Source: Adineta steineri (lineage: Eukaryota; Rotifera; Eurotatoria; Adinetida; Adinetidae). From it: a stretch of 64,000 nt of DNA. The stretch is taken from NCBI GenBank assembly GCA_905250115.1, contig CAJNOI010000346.1, positions 1 through 64,000 on the forward strand, in the 5' to 3' direction. Every line of letters starts with the position of its first letter. Within the stretch, counting starts at the first letter, position 1. Of this stretch, positions 34,449 through 45,217 are shown piece by piece. The translations under genes and the position numbers were made by a program. The notes beneath the pieces were generated by a model that saw only the letters and a program-made list of their open reading frames with translations, was not told where the DNA came from and did not search any database.

Positions 34449-35791
34449 ATGTCTTCATCAGTAAGAGTAAATAATTGTTCTATTATCTTTCTAATTATTT
34501 TAAAATAGAACATCAAAGATCCAATTCGTATTGTAATCACCGGTGCTGCAGGTCAAATTGCTTATTCATTAATTCATCAAATTTGTAACGGTGATGTTTT
34601 TGGAAAAGATCAAGTTAGTTGTTTTTTCTTTCGTTTTTACAAAAAACAAACATTGTCTGTTTAGAGTGTTATTCTTCATTTACTTGATATTACACCAATG
34701 ATGACCATGCTTCAAGGTTTAGTCATGGAAATTGAAGATACTAGTTTACCTTTAGTTAAAGGTAATTCTAAATAGAATAATCAAGTTTTTTTTATAAGAC
34801 TTTTCTTATAAATCAGGTGTTGTACCAACTGATAGTGAAGAAACAGCTTTCAAAGATGTTGATGTTGCTTTATTTGTTGGTGCTATGCCACGTAAAGAAG
34901 GCATGGAACGTAAAGATTTACTTAGTGCTAATGTTAAAATCTTTAAATCACAAGGAACTGCTCTTGAAAAATTTGCCAAGAAATCCGTTAAAGTAATATT
35001 TTTCTTTGATTTATTATCTATTTCTTACAAATATATATTCTTAGGTACTTGTTGTTGGTAATCCAGCAAATACAAACTGTTATATCTTAGCTCATTATGC
35101 TCCATCGATTCCACGAGAAAGCTTTACTTGTTTAACACGTTTAGATCATAATCGTGCTAAAGCTCAAATTGCAACACGTCTTAAAGTATCACCAGATACA
35201 GTTAAAAATATTATGATCTGGGGTAATCATTCATCAACACAATTTCCTGATGTTCGCTCCGGAACAGTAACTGTTAATGGTAAAGAAACACCAATTTATG
35301 AAGCTGTTAAAGATGATAACTGGATTAAAAATGAATTTGTTTCGGTATGGAAACTTAATAGGAATGAAATTAAATAATTATTTATTATTATTACTATTTT
35401 TTAGATCGTACAAAAACGTGGTGCTGCTGTTATTGCTGCACGTAAACTTTCAAGTGCTATGTCAGCAGCTAAAGCTATTTGTGATCATATGCGTGATTGG
35501 TGGCAAGGAACAAAAGATGTAAACTAATATTAAAAAGGAAAAAATTATATTTTAATTTTTATATGATGAATATTTTAGAATGAATGGGTATCAATGGGTG
35601 TTATTAGTGATGGTTCATATGATATCGAAAAAGGCTTGGTATTTAGTTATCCAGTTCAAATAAAAGATAACAAAATTTCAATTGTTCAAGGATTGAAACT
35701 CGATGAATGGTCACGTGAAATGATTGAAAAAACTCAAAAAGAATTAGTCGAAGAAAAAAATGATGCATTAAAAGCTACAAGCTCGGACTAA
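34449..35791 (+). CDS. MDH1: Cytosolic malate dehydrogenase
   Basis: NAD-dependent malate/oxaloacetate interconversion in the cytosol (malate-aspartate shuttle). Exon 1 is MSSS (34449-34460), then [20 protein letters not shown] with the Rossmann GAAGQIA motif. [13 protein letters not shown] carries substrate-binding arginines, [12 protein letters not shown] follows, and [16 protein letters not shown] carries the catalytic Asp region. [14 protein letters not shown] contains the catalytic His. It continues [20 protein letters not shown] and [20 protein letters not shown] to the stop at 35789-35791. Seven exons have 40-70 nt introns. The length (about 335 residues) fits MDH1. There is no mitochondrial presequence. 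Confidence 0.97.
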
Positions 35792-36231
35792 ATGAATGCT
35801 CAATAAAATGAACATATTTTATCTGCTTTTTCCTCCCTCTATCCATAGAATCTGTAGCCAGTGATTATATAGTCGTGCCATATTCTATTTTTATTGTTTC
35901 TTTTTTGATAATAAAAACGAAGAATCCGTCATGCATAGCATTAAGATTATAAGATAAATAATACATTTATTACTTTATATAATTAATAAGGATAATAAGT
36001 ACACATCTGGCATCTATTGTTCATTCTCGAGGTATAATAACCCATACAAAGTATGATGGTGAACTACTTAGTTAATTATTACTATTTCTTCAAATTAAGA
36101 TCTGCATATATACAGAATATCAAACAAATTTGTATTTTTATTTAATATAAGAATCATAAATACTTAGTAAACTAAATCTTTGTATTTTATTTTAAATATA
36201 GAATTTATTTATTATTTACATTAGAAGATAA
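35792..36231. other. Convergent 3' flanks of MDH1 and TMEM243
   Basis: 440 bp, A+T-rich, with an AATAAA-like signal (caataaaatg, near 35,811) for MDH1. No other feature seen. Confidence 0.5.
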
Positions 36232-36726
36232 TTATTTTCCACTTATAATTAAATTCGCACAAATACATAATAATATAATAATAGCTGTATTGAAAAATAA
36301 CATATTACGAAAACGTGGTTCTAAATCACCTGAACGATACCAAAATGCCTAAATGAATTGAATAGAAAATAATTAAAAAATTTCATTGATCGTAACTTAC
36401 TAAGCATAAATGTGAAGCAAGAAGAAGTAGAAGACAAATATTTAAGAATATATGAGTGCTGCTTATATGTTTAAAAAGAAACATTCCAACAAATGTTGCC
36501 TAAAAAGTATAAAAAAATGTTCATTTGTTTGTTAAAATAAGAATCTTTACGAGAACAAATACAGTCGTAACTGCTGTTATGATCATAAATGAAATTCGAT
36601 CCTAATCGATAAAAATACAATATTTTAATTTATATAGATAAATATTTAGTCATATCATACTCGAGATCTTGTTTCGCCAAATAATGGACGATCAACCAGA
36701 TCCGCATAAGCTGAATTTGATGCCAT
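36232..36726 (-). CDS. TMEM243: TMEM243-like small membrane protein
   Basis: Small four-span membrane protein of unknown biochemical role. Exon 1 encodes MASNSAYADLVDRPLFGETR from the ATG at 36726, then DRISFMIITAVTTVFVLATF, SSTHIFLNICLLLLLASHLC, AFWYRSGDLEPRFRNMLFF and NTAIIILLCICANLIISGK, with the stop at 36232-36234. RPLFGET..DRI, WYR.GDLEP.FR and the CICANL ending are diagnostic for the TMEM243 family. Four exons have 50-75 nt introns. About 110 residues, as in vertebrates. It is too fragmented to appear as a long frame. Confidence 0.9.
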
Positions 36727-37906
36727 AGTTTTAGAAAAAAAGTCTATTGTTCAGTGTGTATACTCAAATAACAGTAGACTTACTCTTCTCTTTTTTTTTA
36801 TAGAATAAGTGAATCACAATGTCACATGGGATAGGTCGCTTCTGACCAATAGAATAACAGCTACATCTCTGTTGTTTGAAAAGCAATCATTCTTTTTAGA
36901 TTTGCTAACTAATATTAACTTTGTCAACTCATTCTCTACAAACACCAATGAGACTATCTATAGTCACAACCACTAAAATAAAGATTAGATAATCTATGCT
37001 CTTAAAATCCTCTCCATTTTGGCGATTGATGACAAATCTTGAGGGTGATAATTTCGTCAGTGAAGAACATATCCGAAAATAATCTACAAAATTCAGTATA
37101 AATATAAATATTATGTTATTATATATAGTAGTACACAAATTTTTCTAATTGTAAGAATTTTTACTTGATGATAATATTTAACTAGACTAACACATAACAA
37201 CCTCATTTCTCTGTCTGATAGTTATTTTCAACTCTATGATATTTCTGTCAAGATACAGTGTATTGTATTTTTGATAGTAAGTACTAACTGTAGATATTTT
37301 TCGGAATATGAGAAAAGTAGTTTTTCTCATGAATATGAATATAATTATACAACGGATAAAGAGATCGACAGAATATATCTATTTTAAAATTTATACGACA
37401 TGAAATTTCGTATCAATGTATTAATACCTTCTCATACTTCTTTTACTTTGTAAAGAAACCGTCATGTTGAAGAGGAATAAACATCAATAATCTTAAAAAC
37501 AAACTATCATTTTTTATTGTTTATATTATTGAAAAACAGATTTCAAGAACTAGAAAATGGAACCACTTGTTTCTGTCTTTACTTACCAGTAATTTTAAAA
37601 ACTATAAGATTTCCAAAATAGTATATAAATATTACTTATCTTTGTCTCTTAATTAAAGCTCGAAGGACACCATCGAAATAATTCTAGCATTAGATTTATA
37701 ACCTCATTTGCAAGGATATACATTCATTTCATACAATTGAAAACTACAGTGTAAGTATTCATTTTAACTATCAATAAAAGCGGCCTCTATTGTATGCTTC
37801 ATCTATTTGATGTTAAATCTTTGTCGTTAAGACGACGATGATCTTTCTTTTTTTCTCCTGATTCAAAAGAACAAGAAGGTTAGATAATAAAGTAAAGGAT
37901 TTAATC
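36727..37906. other. Divergent intergenic region, no feature seen
   Basis: 1.18 kb between the TMEM243 start and the 910-residue gene start. A+T-rich; a 69-codon minus-strand frame at 36929-37138 lacks protein-like features. Confidence 0.5.
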
Positions 37907-40835
37907 ATGTTTCAATCAACTCAATCTAATAGCAATTTACCTCGAAATTATCTTCAGTTTCATGAGAATGCATTTGTTTCTCCTCTTAATCTTATTAATG
38001 TTACACATCCTGCACCAGTTTCTTTCGGTCGAGCTCCACATGTACTTCAACAAACAATTCCTCGAATTGATACATCAATACCTTCTTTACCAACATCATC
38101 ATCATCCTCCTCATCAGTATTACCACATCTTCAATCAATTGATGCAAATAAATTACATATGTATCAATTTTTAGCACAAAGAAAACTTAAAGAAGATCGA
38201 TGGAAAAAAGAAATAACTGAAAAAAATACTCCTAAACAAACATTTCAACAACGAAATGTTCGTTCTTCACAATCACAACAACGTCCTCAAAAACCACCAG
38301 TTCGTTCTGCATCAGCTCCAAAAAAGCCAACTACAGTTAAAAAAAGTACTAAAAATGAAATCAATCGATCTCAAATAATACCAACACCAATTCATTTTAC
38401 TCGACCAGATGATCCATTTACTGCACTTTCACTTGGTAAACAAAATGAAATAACTGATGTACATGAACAACTTCTTGTACAATTACGTATTCTACATAAT
38501 CCACCTGCAAGAGAAAATATTATTGATGAAACTGAACAAGAAAAACAACGTCGAATAAGACTTAAACGTGAAAGAATAAAACGTGATTCACGAGCAATTT
38601 ATAATGCACATCAAGAACTTAAACAAATTCTAATTGATATTCGTCAACCAGATGCTAATATAGTATGTATAAATCTATAAATCATTTATTACTCTAGACT
38701 AAGACTCTGAATGATCGAGAATCTTGTTTTATTGGCACTATTTCCCATAACAGAGATATTTTTATGATTAATCTGATTATTTTATTTCTATATAGCCTCG
38801 ACTAACTCATCGTCATTTAAATGCTTACAAAGCAGTTTTACTTGCTATGGAAACTCTTGCTAATGAAGCACCACTTAAATCACAAGATGCACCAGTTCAA
38901 CAACTTTATACTTCTATTATTCCTGTTCTTGAAACTTTAACAAATACAAATTATGCACTAGGTCTATCTCAGTTACAAATTGATCGTTCATATCTTCATG
39001 TTCCACCATCTAAAAGTGTTACACCACGAGCAACTTCAAATAATCGTGCGGCACCATCGAATCAACTTTTACCTACTATTTATAATGAACTAATAAAGAA
39101 AAAACAACAACAACAGCAAAAACCACGAGTAATACCATCAGTATTACGTCCACGTAGTGCAGAATCAATACGTTTACCACGTACGAAGACCTCAAAAATA
39201 AATCGTTCAACAATATCAATGCAACATAAAACTCGAGCACGAAGTCATTCACCATTACCATCTATAAAATCTGCTTCAACTATAGAAACACCATTTCATT
39301 CACGTTTTACTGTTGATCATATTCTTGTTAAATTAGCTCCTAAACTTCTTGCTAATTATAATGGAAATGAATTATCAAAACAAATTGAACGTGCTCGTAC
39401 ATTGATACCTATGTTTCTTGTTGATAATCGTTTGAGTGATGATGAAATAAATACACGTGTTATACAAATGCTTATGCCAAGACAAGATCATCAAATTCAA
39501 CCATCAACAACACATTTTGCAGTATTAGAAACACCAGAAGAACATGCACGTCGTGTTAATATTGATGTTTATCAAACACAAATATCTACTTGGGATGATG
39601 AAATGTCTCAAATTCGACAACGTCTTCAAAATTATAGAACAAATCGATTAGAAGACGAAACAGCAATGCGACAAACAATTAAATTTCAAGTAAATTCATC
39701 ATTAACTCCAACATTACCAGAAAATGTTCATATTCATACTCCACTTTTCGAGCATACAATTGATGATTTTGTTACAAAATCGAATGAAAATAATCAAGCA
39801 TTTGAAACAACAACGATGAACTCTTCACCTTCTGGTAATGTTCGATTATACGGTTTAGATTCAAGTAAAATACGACAAATTGAACGTTATAAAAGAGATT
39901 ATCAAAGTTATTTACAAAGAACAGAATCAGCTAAAATTGATGACTTTGATCCATGTCAAGTTATTAACAGGTTAGTTCTAATAAAATCTAATTTATATAA
40001 ATTAGTTTTGCTATTTTTTTATTTATCATTTAGATTATCGGAATTTCTACTTGATGAAGCTTTGATTTCTGTTGTTCATGAAGTTGAATTATTAACGGTT
40101 GAATTAAGTCAAAAACTAGTTGAAAATGAATTACTTGGTCGAGAAATTTCATTAACAGATGTTGACAAAAGATCAAAACGACCACCGTCACCACCACCAC
40201 AACAACAGCAACAGCAACAGCAACAATACCGACGTCCAGTGCAACAAATTGATCGACAACATTCGCCGATTTCTCCATCACCTCCAATTGAACAATATAA
40301 TACATCAAGTTTTGAAGAAGATTTGAATACTGAAAGTAAAATATCTCGTTCTGAATATGATACAAATGTACAACGTCGAAAATCACCAATGGAAGGTACA
40401 GGGCGTTTTGTATCAGCAGCATTTGAACAACGAAGATTGCCAAAAGATACAACCTCTTCATCATCATCGCGTAATCAATCACCTGCAGGAATTATTCTTA
40501 AACCAACTATTAGTATTAAAAAACCAAATTCAATTCATGAAGAAATCAATCAAATGTCTGATCGTGAATCATCGTCATCTTCAACTATATCAAAAAGGCA
40601 TCAACAAAAATTTCGACGTCAATCAAGTGCCGATGAAGATGATGATCTATTATATAGTACAAAAACTGGAGAAAAAATTTATTCTACTGATTTCGATGAA
40701 TCAAAAAGTAAACCTCGTCATATAAGTAGCAGTTATGATGATGAAGATGATGATGATATTGCTGATACTATGAAATTATCAGCTCGATCATTAAATGCTG
40801 CTCAGCAGAGTTCGTCTGATGAAGATGAAGATTAA
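37907..40835 (+). CDS. 910-residue low-complexity/coiled-coil protein, unrecognised
   Basis: Three exons: 37907-38662, 38796-39970 and 40034-40835 (911 codons with stop). Exon 1 is Ser/Pro-rich, then strongly basic-helical (EKQRRIRLKRERIKRDSRAI; YNAHQELKQILIDIRQ). Exon 2 opens ANIPRLTHRHLNAYKAVLLA, METLANEAP and IIPVLETLTNTNYALGLSQL, predicted helical, then a basic Ser/Arg stretch and charged coiled-coil segments (DDEMSQIRQRLQNYR; KIRQIERYKRDYQSYLQRTE). Exon 3 has LSEFLLDEALISVVHEVELL, a polyglutamine tract, SR-type basic stretches and an acidic end (SSDEDED). No enzymatic motif. The layout resembles centriolar/centriolar-satellite scaffolds such as moonraker/KIAA0753, but this is only a guess. 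The 63-nt second intron is stopless and in frame. Confidence 0.7.
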
Positions 40836-42095
40836 TTTTGTACTTTGCAATTGTCATATGTGTGTGTGTGTTTGTTTTCTATTCTTTAGAATTGTTTTTA
40901 TAGAATAATGGCAAATAAATAGACTTTTCTAATTAATACAAAATAGACAATATCATCTTTTGCTTGATTCTACTTGCTATTGTCTCGTATCGTTCTGAAT
41001 TTAATTCACAAGTAACGTTCATCGAAACTCGATTCACTTGACCCTAGACTATCGCGATCTGCATGCGCATATGACTGTATTTAGATATGAATAAAAGTTG
41101 AGCAATATTAGTTTTGACTATCAGCAAGAAATCGAGCATTTTCTAAGAGTTTGATATTTGACGAATGAATAATAAAGTTTAAAAATGCTTTAGCTTTATT
41201 AAAGGCAATTTTATGAAAAGTAGCATTTCAAAAAAAATTACAGTGTAGATCTCTGTATCATTATATATGAAAATTGATTTTAAACTCTTTTATCTGTATG
41301 CACTATAGTAAGACTATAAAACTGACAAGCTTATTTAAAATTTTTTGCGCTAATGCAATAATTAAAATTGGAAAACTACCAAATTACAATCCATATGTTT
41401 TTGAGCTTTCAATTCTGAGTCTTATTTTATTGAGTTGTCGAGAAGGATATTTCGACGCATCATCGTTTTTCTCAAACATGGATTAAAAATATTTGTCGAT
41501 AATAATGAACGACATGCTGTATAATGTACGTAAATAATATTACATATTAAATTACTTTTATAAAACATATAAATAGATTTTCAGTCTTTGATATCTGTTG
41601 ATTGATCTTGATAATAAAATAGCTTTCAATAGATAGGAAAACTGATGTTTTATTTAATGAACAACTGTTGCTGAAAGATCGACTTCTCTAATATTGACTC
41701 GTAGACAAGAGATGTTCAGTATACATGTTACAGTAACCGTTCAATCAACTATACTACCATTGTTTAAACTTAAGATCAAAAGAAAAACAATACGATTATC
41801 ATATTAAAGTTTGAGTGAAATAGGAGCTCTCTAGCGTGACAAATGACCTCGAATAATGATAAAGTTACAAATGTTTACCGCATGCAGAATCGATTCAAAA
41901 CAACCGTACATCTTTAACTGATATAAGAGAAGAAACGAAAAATATCGACTAATATCGTACATTAACATTCAGACGTGTGACACTATTCGTTCCTTCTCTT
42001 ATGATATTTCTACTTCATATGTCCTTCATCTATATATACTAGTTGTTATGTATTTGACTGTATAAAGTAAATATTAATCATTCATCGATACGACT
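40836..42095. other. Intergenic upstream of the fungal-type transporter
   Basis: 1.26 kb, A+T-rich, with a short GT repeat (40,858-40,872). A 70-codon frame at 41274-41486 contains a segment vaguely like a SOCS box but has no support as a gene. Promoter elements for the transporter were not identified. Confidence 0.45.
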
Positions 42096-43737
42096 ATGAC
42101 TATTGTAGACATTAATCACAATAGTATTGGACTTCATACAATACAAACAACAAATGTTCAAGAAAATGATACTATTAAAACTAGGCAATATAAAATATCT
42201 GATGATCCAAATGATAAAAAACTTCTTCGTAAACTTGATCTTCATCTTATTCCAATAATGACTTTGCTTTATCTCCTAAGTTATCTTGATCGAGTTAATA
42301 TTGGACAAGCAAAAATTGATGGTCTTATGGAATCATTAAAATTGACAAGTACTCAATATAATGCATGTCTCAGTGTTTTCTTTATTACTTATGTTGCTTT
42401 TGAGATTCCATCAAATCTAGTTCTTAAAACACTAAGACCAAATCGCTGGCTGCCAATAATTATGATTGCATGGGGTATTGTAATGACTTTGATGGGCCTT
42501 GTACATTCTTATGGTGGTCTTCTTGCTTGTCGACTTGTGTTAGGTGCTGCTGAATCTGGTCTTTTTCCAGGTTAGTATATATAGATACATTCCGATTGTT
42601 TGATGACATTTATATTTAGGTGCTGTATTTTATCTGTCCAGTTGGTACAAAAGACGTGAATTATCATGGCGAATAAGTATACTTTTTTCTGCAGCTGCAT
42701 TAGCTGGTGCATTTGGTGGTGTTCTTGCTTATGGTATCAGCCAAATGCGAGGTATAGGTGGACAAGAAGGTTGGCGATGGATTTTTTATATTGAAGGCAT
42801 CGTAACTGTTGTTGTCGGGGCAGTCGCTTTCTTTTTAATCAATGATTTTCCATCTGATCGACCGAAATTCTTAACTGAAGAAGAATGTGATCGAACAATT
42901 ACTCGTTTACAAAATGATGCTGGACCTGGTGCTGGTGAACATTTTAGTTGGAAACAAGTTCGAGCAGCTTTTCTTGATTGGAAAATATACATTTTCTGTT
43001 TATGTGATATTAGTATACTTGTGCCATTGTATTCTCTTGCGCTTGTTTCGCCTACTATTGTTCAAGGTCTTGGTTTTCGAAGTTATCATGCACAACTTAT
43101 GACCACACCTCCATATATATTTGCATTCATAGCTACAATGACAACAGCTTATTTTTCTGATCGATATACAAGACGTGCTATTTTTATTATATTTTGGTTT
43201 ACAATAGCTATTATTGGTTTTATTATTTTAATTGTTGTACAAAATCTTAGTATTAAATATTTTGCTGTATTCTTAGCAATAGGTGGCATTTCATCATGTA
43301 ATCCCATATTTATCACTTTTTTGTCTTGCAATATTAGTCCACATACAAAACGAGCAACTGCATTAGCATTTATGTTATCTGTAGGTAATAGTGGTGGAAC
43401 AATCAGTGGTCAAATCTATCGATCTCAAGATGGACCTCGTTTTATTCTTGGTCATGGAATTAATCTTGGATTTTGTGTATTAGGATTAATTAGTGTTATT
43501 ATATTATTTATTAGTTTTCGATTAGAAAATCGTCGTCGTGATCGATTATATGGTGTCTTATCTAGAGGTGATAGTACGTTAAGTGTTACAACGAAAGAGT
43601 TGAATAAAGAAGTTGTTGATGTCTACGATGGGTGTGGGAGTGAAGAAGATCGACGAAAATGGGGTTATGCACATCTGTCAGAAGAAGAAATTCGAGATTT
43701 AGGTGATAAACATGCTGCTTGGCGTTATATCTTATAA
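42096..43737 (+). CDS. MFS transporter, fungal DAL5/TNA1 (ACS) family
   Basis: Plasma-membrane anion:cation symporter-type MFS permease; fungal relatives import allantoate, nicotinate, pantothenate or similar carboxylates. 530 residues from two exons (42096-42570, 42620-43737; 49-nt intron). The start MTIVDINHNS leads to the family hallmark KLLRKLDLHLIPIMTLLYLL, SYLDRVNIGQAKIDGL, then FEIPSNLVLKTLRPNRWLP. RLVLGAAESGLFPGAVFYLS and SWYKRRELSWRI form the MFS loop motif. It continues GGQEGWRWIFYIEGIVTVVV, FLINDFPSDRPKFLTEEE and about six more spans. It ends WRYIL with the fungal-type DLGDKHAAWRYIL tail. AATAAA is at 43843-43848. Acquisition from fungi is likely but needs a tree. The substrate cannot be assigned. 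Confidence 0.9.
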
Positions 43738-43935
43738 GTTTTTATTAAATGTTATAATATGTTGCATCTGCAGATAATGAAAATGTAGAATTTCTTATGT
43801 GTGATAATACTATTTTTTATTCAAATTGAAGTATCACTTTTAAATAAATAATAGTGTAGTGATTCTATTGCCTTTTATTGTTGAGATTTTTTGCACACTT
43901 TAGCATAGAAGGTTTTGGAAGAATATGCTAGGGTA

Positions 43936-44018
43936 TGGGTGTGGGTGTGGATGTGGGTGGGTCTGGCTATCGTTGCTTTTTCTATCTACTCACTCACACC
44001 CACATCAACACCCACACC
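43936..44018. repeat. Inverted TGTGGG-like (telomere-like) repeats forming a hairpin
   Basis: The left arm (43,943-43,970) reads ggtgtgggtgtggatgtggg and on. The right arm (43,992-44,018) is its near-exact reverse complement (ctcacacccacatcaacacc and on). About 20-25 unpaired bases lie between. The arms are degenerate TGTGGG units. The G-rich arm precedes the C-rich arm on the plus strand, the orientation expected for a telomere-telomere junction, although a foldback element could produce the same pattern. Confidence 0.6.
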
Positions 44019-44351
44019 GTGAATAGAAACATGAATGAGTTTCTTAGGTCTCACGAAACCCTTCAAAAAGATTTCTTGTAAATTAAAAAATGATTTGAGC
44101 GTATCTTGGGTGTTTACGAAACCTTTTAAAAGATTTTGATCCCATTGCAAAAATAGTCCGCCAGTGTATCTTTTTTCAGTGTAGGATCACAATATGGGAT
44201 AAGCCCATACATACATGCGAGGAAAGGAAAGAATAATATGTATACGTGACAGAAGAACGCAATGAATGTTTCAACATTATCAGAGGGAGTATACAAATAT
44301 GTGTATCTCTAGACAGTATGGAAAATACCTACATATATAATGCAAAAAGGT

Positions 44352-44359
44352 TATAAATA
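44352..44359 (+). promoter_or_regulatory. TATA box of the 54-codon candidate gene
   Basis: TATAAATA lies 34 bp before the ATG at 44393, leaving room for only a very short 5'UTR. Confidence 0.5.
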
Positions 44360-44392
44360 CCCGTGTGCTCTCATTGATAAATCATTCAAAAG

Positions 44393-44557
44393 ATGAATAA
44401 AGCGGATGAGTCTAACGTGGATAAAACTGGTGTTCCGGCAGAAGAAACAAAAACTATTAACGGACCATCTAGTGATGACGTATACAAAGGGCAACTAGAT
44501 CATAACATTTCTCAATCAATTATGGAAGCAAATGGTGGATCAACACTTTCAAGTTAA
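44393..44557 (+). CDS. Candidate 54-residue hydrophilic orphan protein
   Basis: Frame MNKADESNVDKTGVPAEETK, then TINGPSSDDVYKGQLDHNIS and QSIMEANGGSTLSS, stop TAA at 44555-44557. It is entirely polar, without Cys or Trp and with no hydrophobic core, so probably disordered. A TATAAATA box lies 34 bp upstream and an AATAAA signal (44565-44570) begins 8 bp after the stop, a very compact but complete gene layout. Higher G+C codons (GCG, GTG, GGA, CCG) than neighbours are noticeable. No family recognised; a small secreted or stress-type protein cannot be argued from sequence. It lies between telomere-like repeats and a dead transposase. Confidence 0.5.
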   Translation: MNKADESNVDKTGVPAEETKTINGPSSDDVYKGQLDHNISQSIMEANGGSTLSS

Positions 44558-44564
44558 ATGGAAC

Positions 44565-44570
44565 AATAAA
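44565..44570 (+). terminator. Polyadenylation signal of the 54-codon candidate gene
   Basis: AATAAA only 8 bp after the stop codon. Confidence 0.45.
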
Positions 44571-44724
44571 CTTTAATTCGTTAGTATAATAAAAAAATCT
44601 ATTTTCAGTTTTATGAAAATACTCTGTGATAGTTGTAAATAAAAATAATCTTTTAAATGTAATCTCGATCTTTGTTTTTTCGTCGAAGTCAAATGAATAA
44701 ACAAAAATATATTAGTTAAGAACT

Positions 44725-44935
44725 TTATTTTACAATAAAATCTCTTACTATTTGATCTAAATTAATTTCAAAGTTTCTTTCAATATTTAAAAAAGCAATG
44801 CCTAATAACTTTTCTCCTCCTATACTGTTTGTAAAAATAAGTTTTTAATCTTCTTAAACATGGAAAAATACCTTCGCATTGACATGAACTAACCGGTATA
44901 CTCTAAAGAACATTCAACAATTCATTCATAAACGA
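44725..44935 (-). pseudogene. Dead hAT-type transposase C-terminal fragment
   Basis: The minus strand reads FMNELLNVL, a stop (TAG), then SIPVSSCQCEGIFPCLRRLK and TYFYK, matching the hAT dimerisation consensus (IPVSSAxxERSFSxLKRIKT). After a +1 shift it continues SIGGEKLLGIAFLNIERNF and EINLDQIVRDFIVK, stop at 44725. That order (IPVSS, ERSF-like, KTY, GxxRLxGLALLxIxR) is the C-terminal end of hAT or ZMYM/P52rIPK-type proteins. With one nonsense codon, one frameshift and no upstream domain nearby, it is inactive. Described as found; no repair implied. Confidence 0.65.
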
Positions 44936-45217
44936 TAATGTTATATAAAAATTATTTTACAAAAAAGAGTTCAGGTACTTCTGACAAATTCACTTTCTTA
45001 TCGTTCATATGATTTTTGTAAAGTCGTTGTCCGACTTTGAAATTATCATAATTTATAGATCTGACCAATTATTCAACAGAGGAAAATAAGAAATAGAGTA
45101 ATCATAAACACATACAAAAACAAAATTAGTTGATTCAAATTTGTATATTTTACTAAACTCTTCTATCAATTAATATTAGGCGGTAAAATATTTTAAATCC
45201 ATTCCTTTTTTTTCATC

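Noticed and set aside
41274..41486. 70-codon frame with a SOCS-box-like segment (LFKIFCANAIIKIGKLPNYN)
   Set aside because: Too weak a resemblance, no ankyrin or SH2 partner domain nearby, no promoter or splice context; recorded only as a possible fragment.
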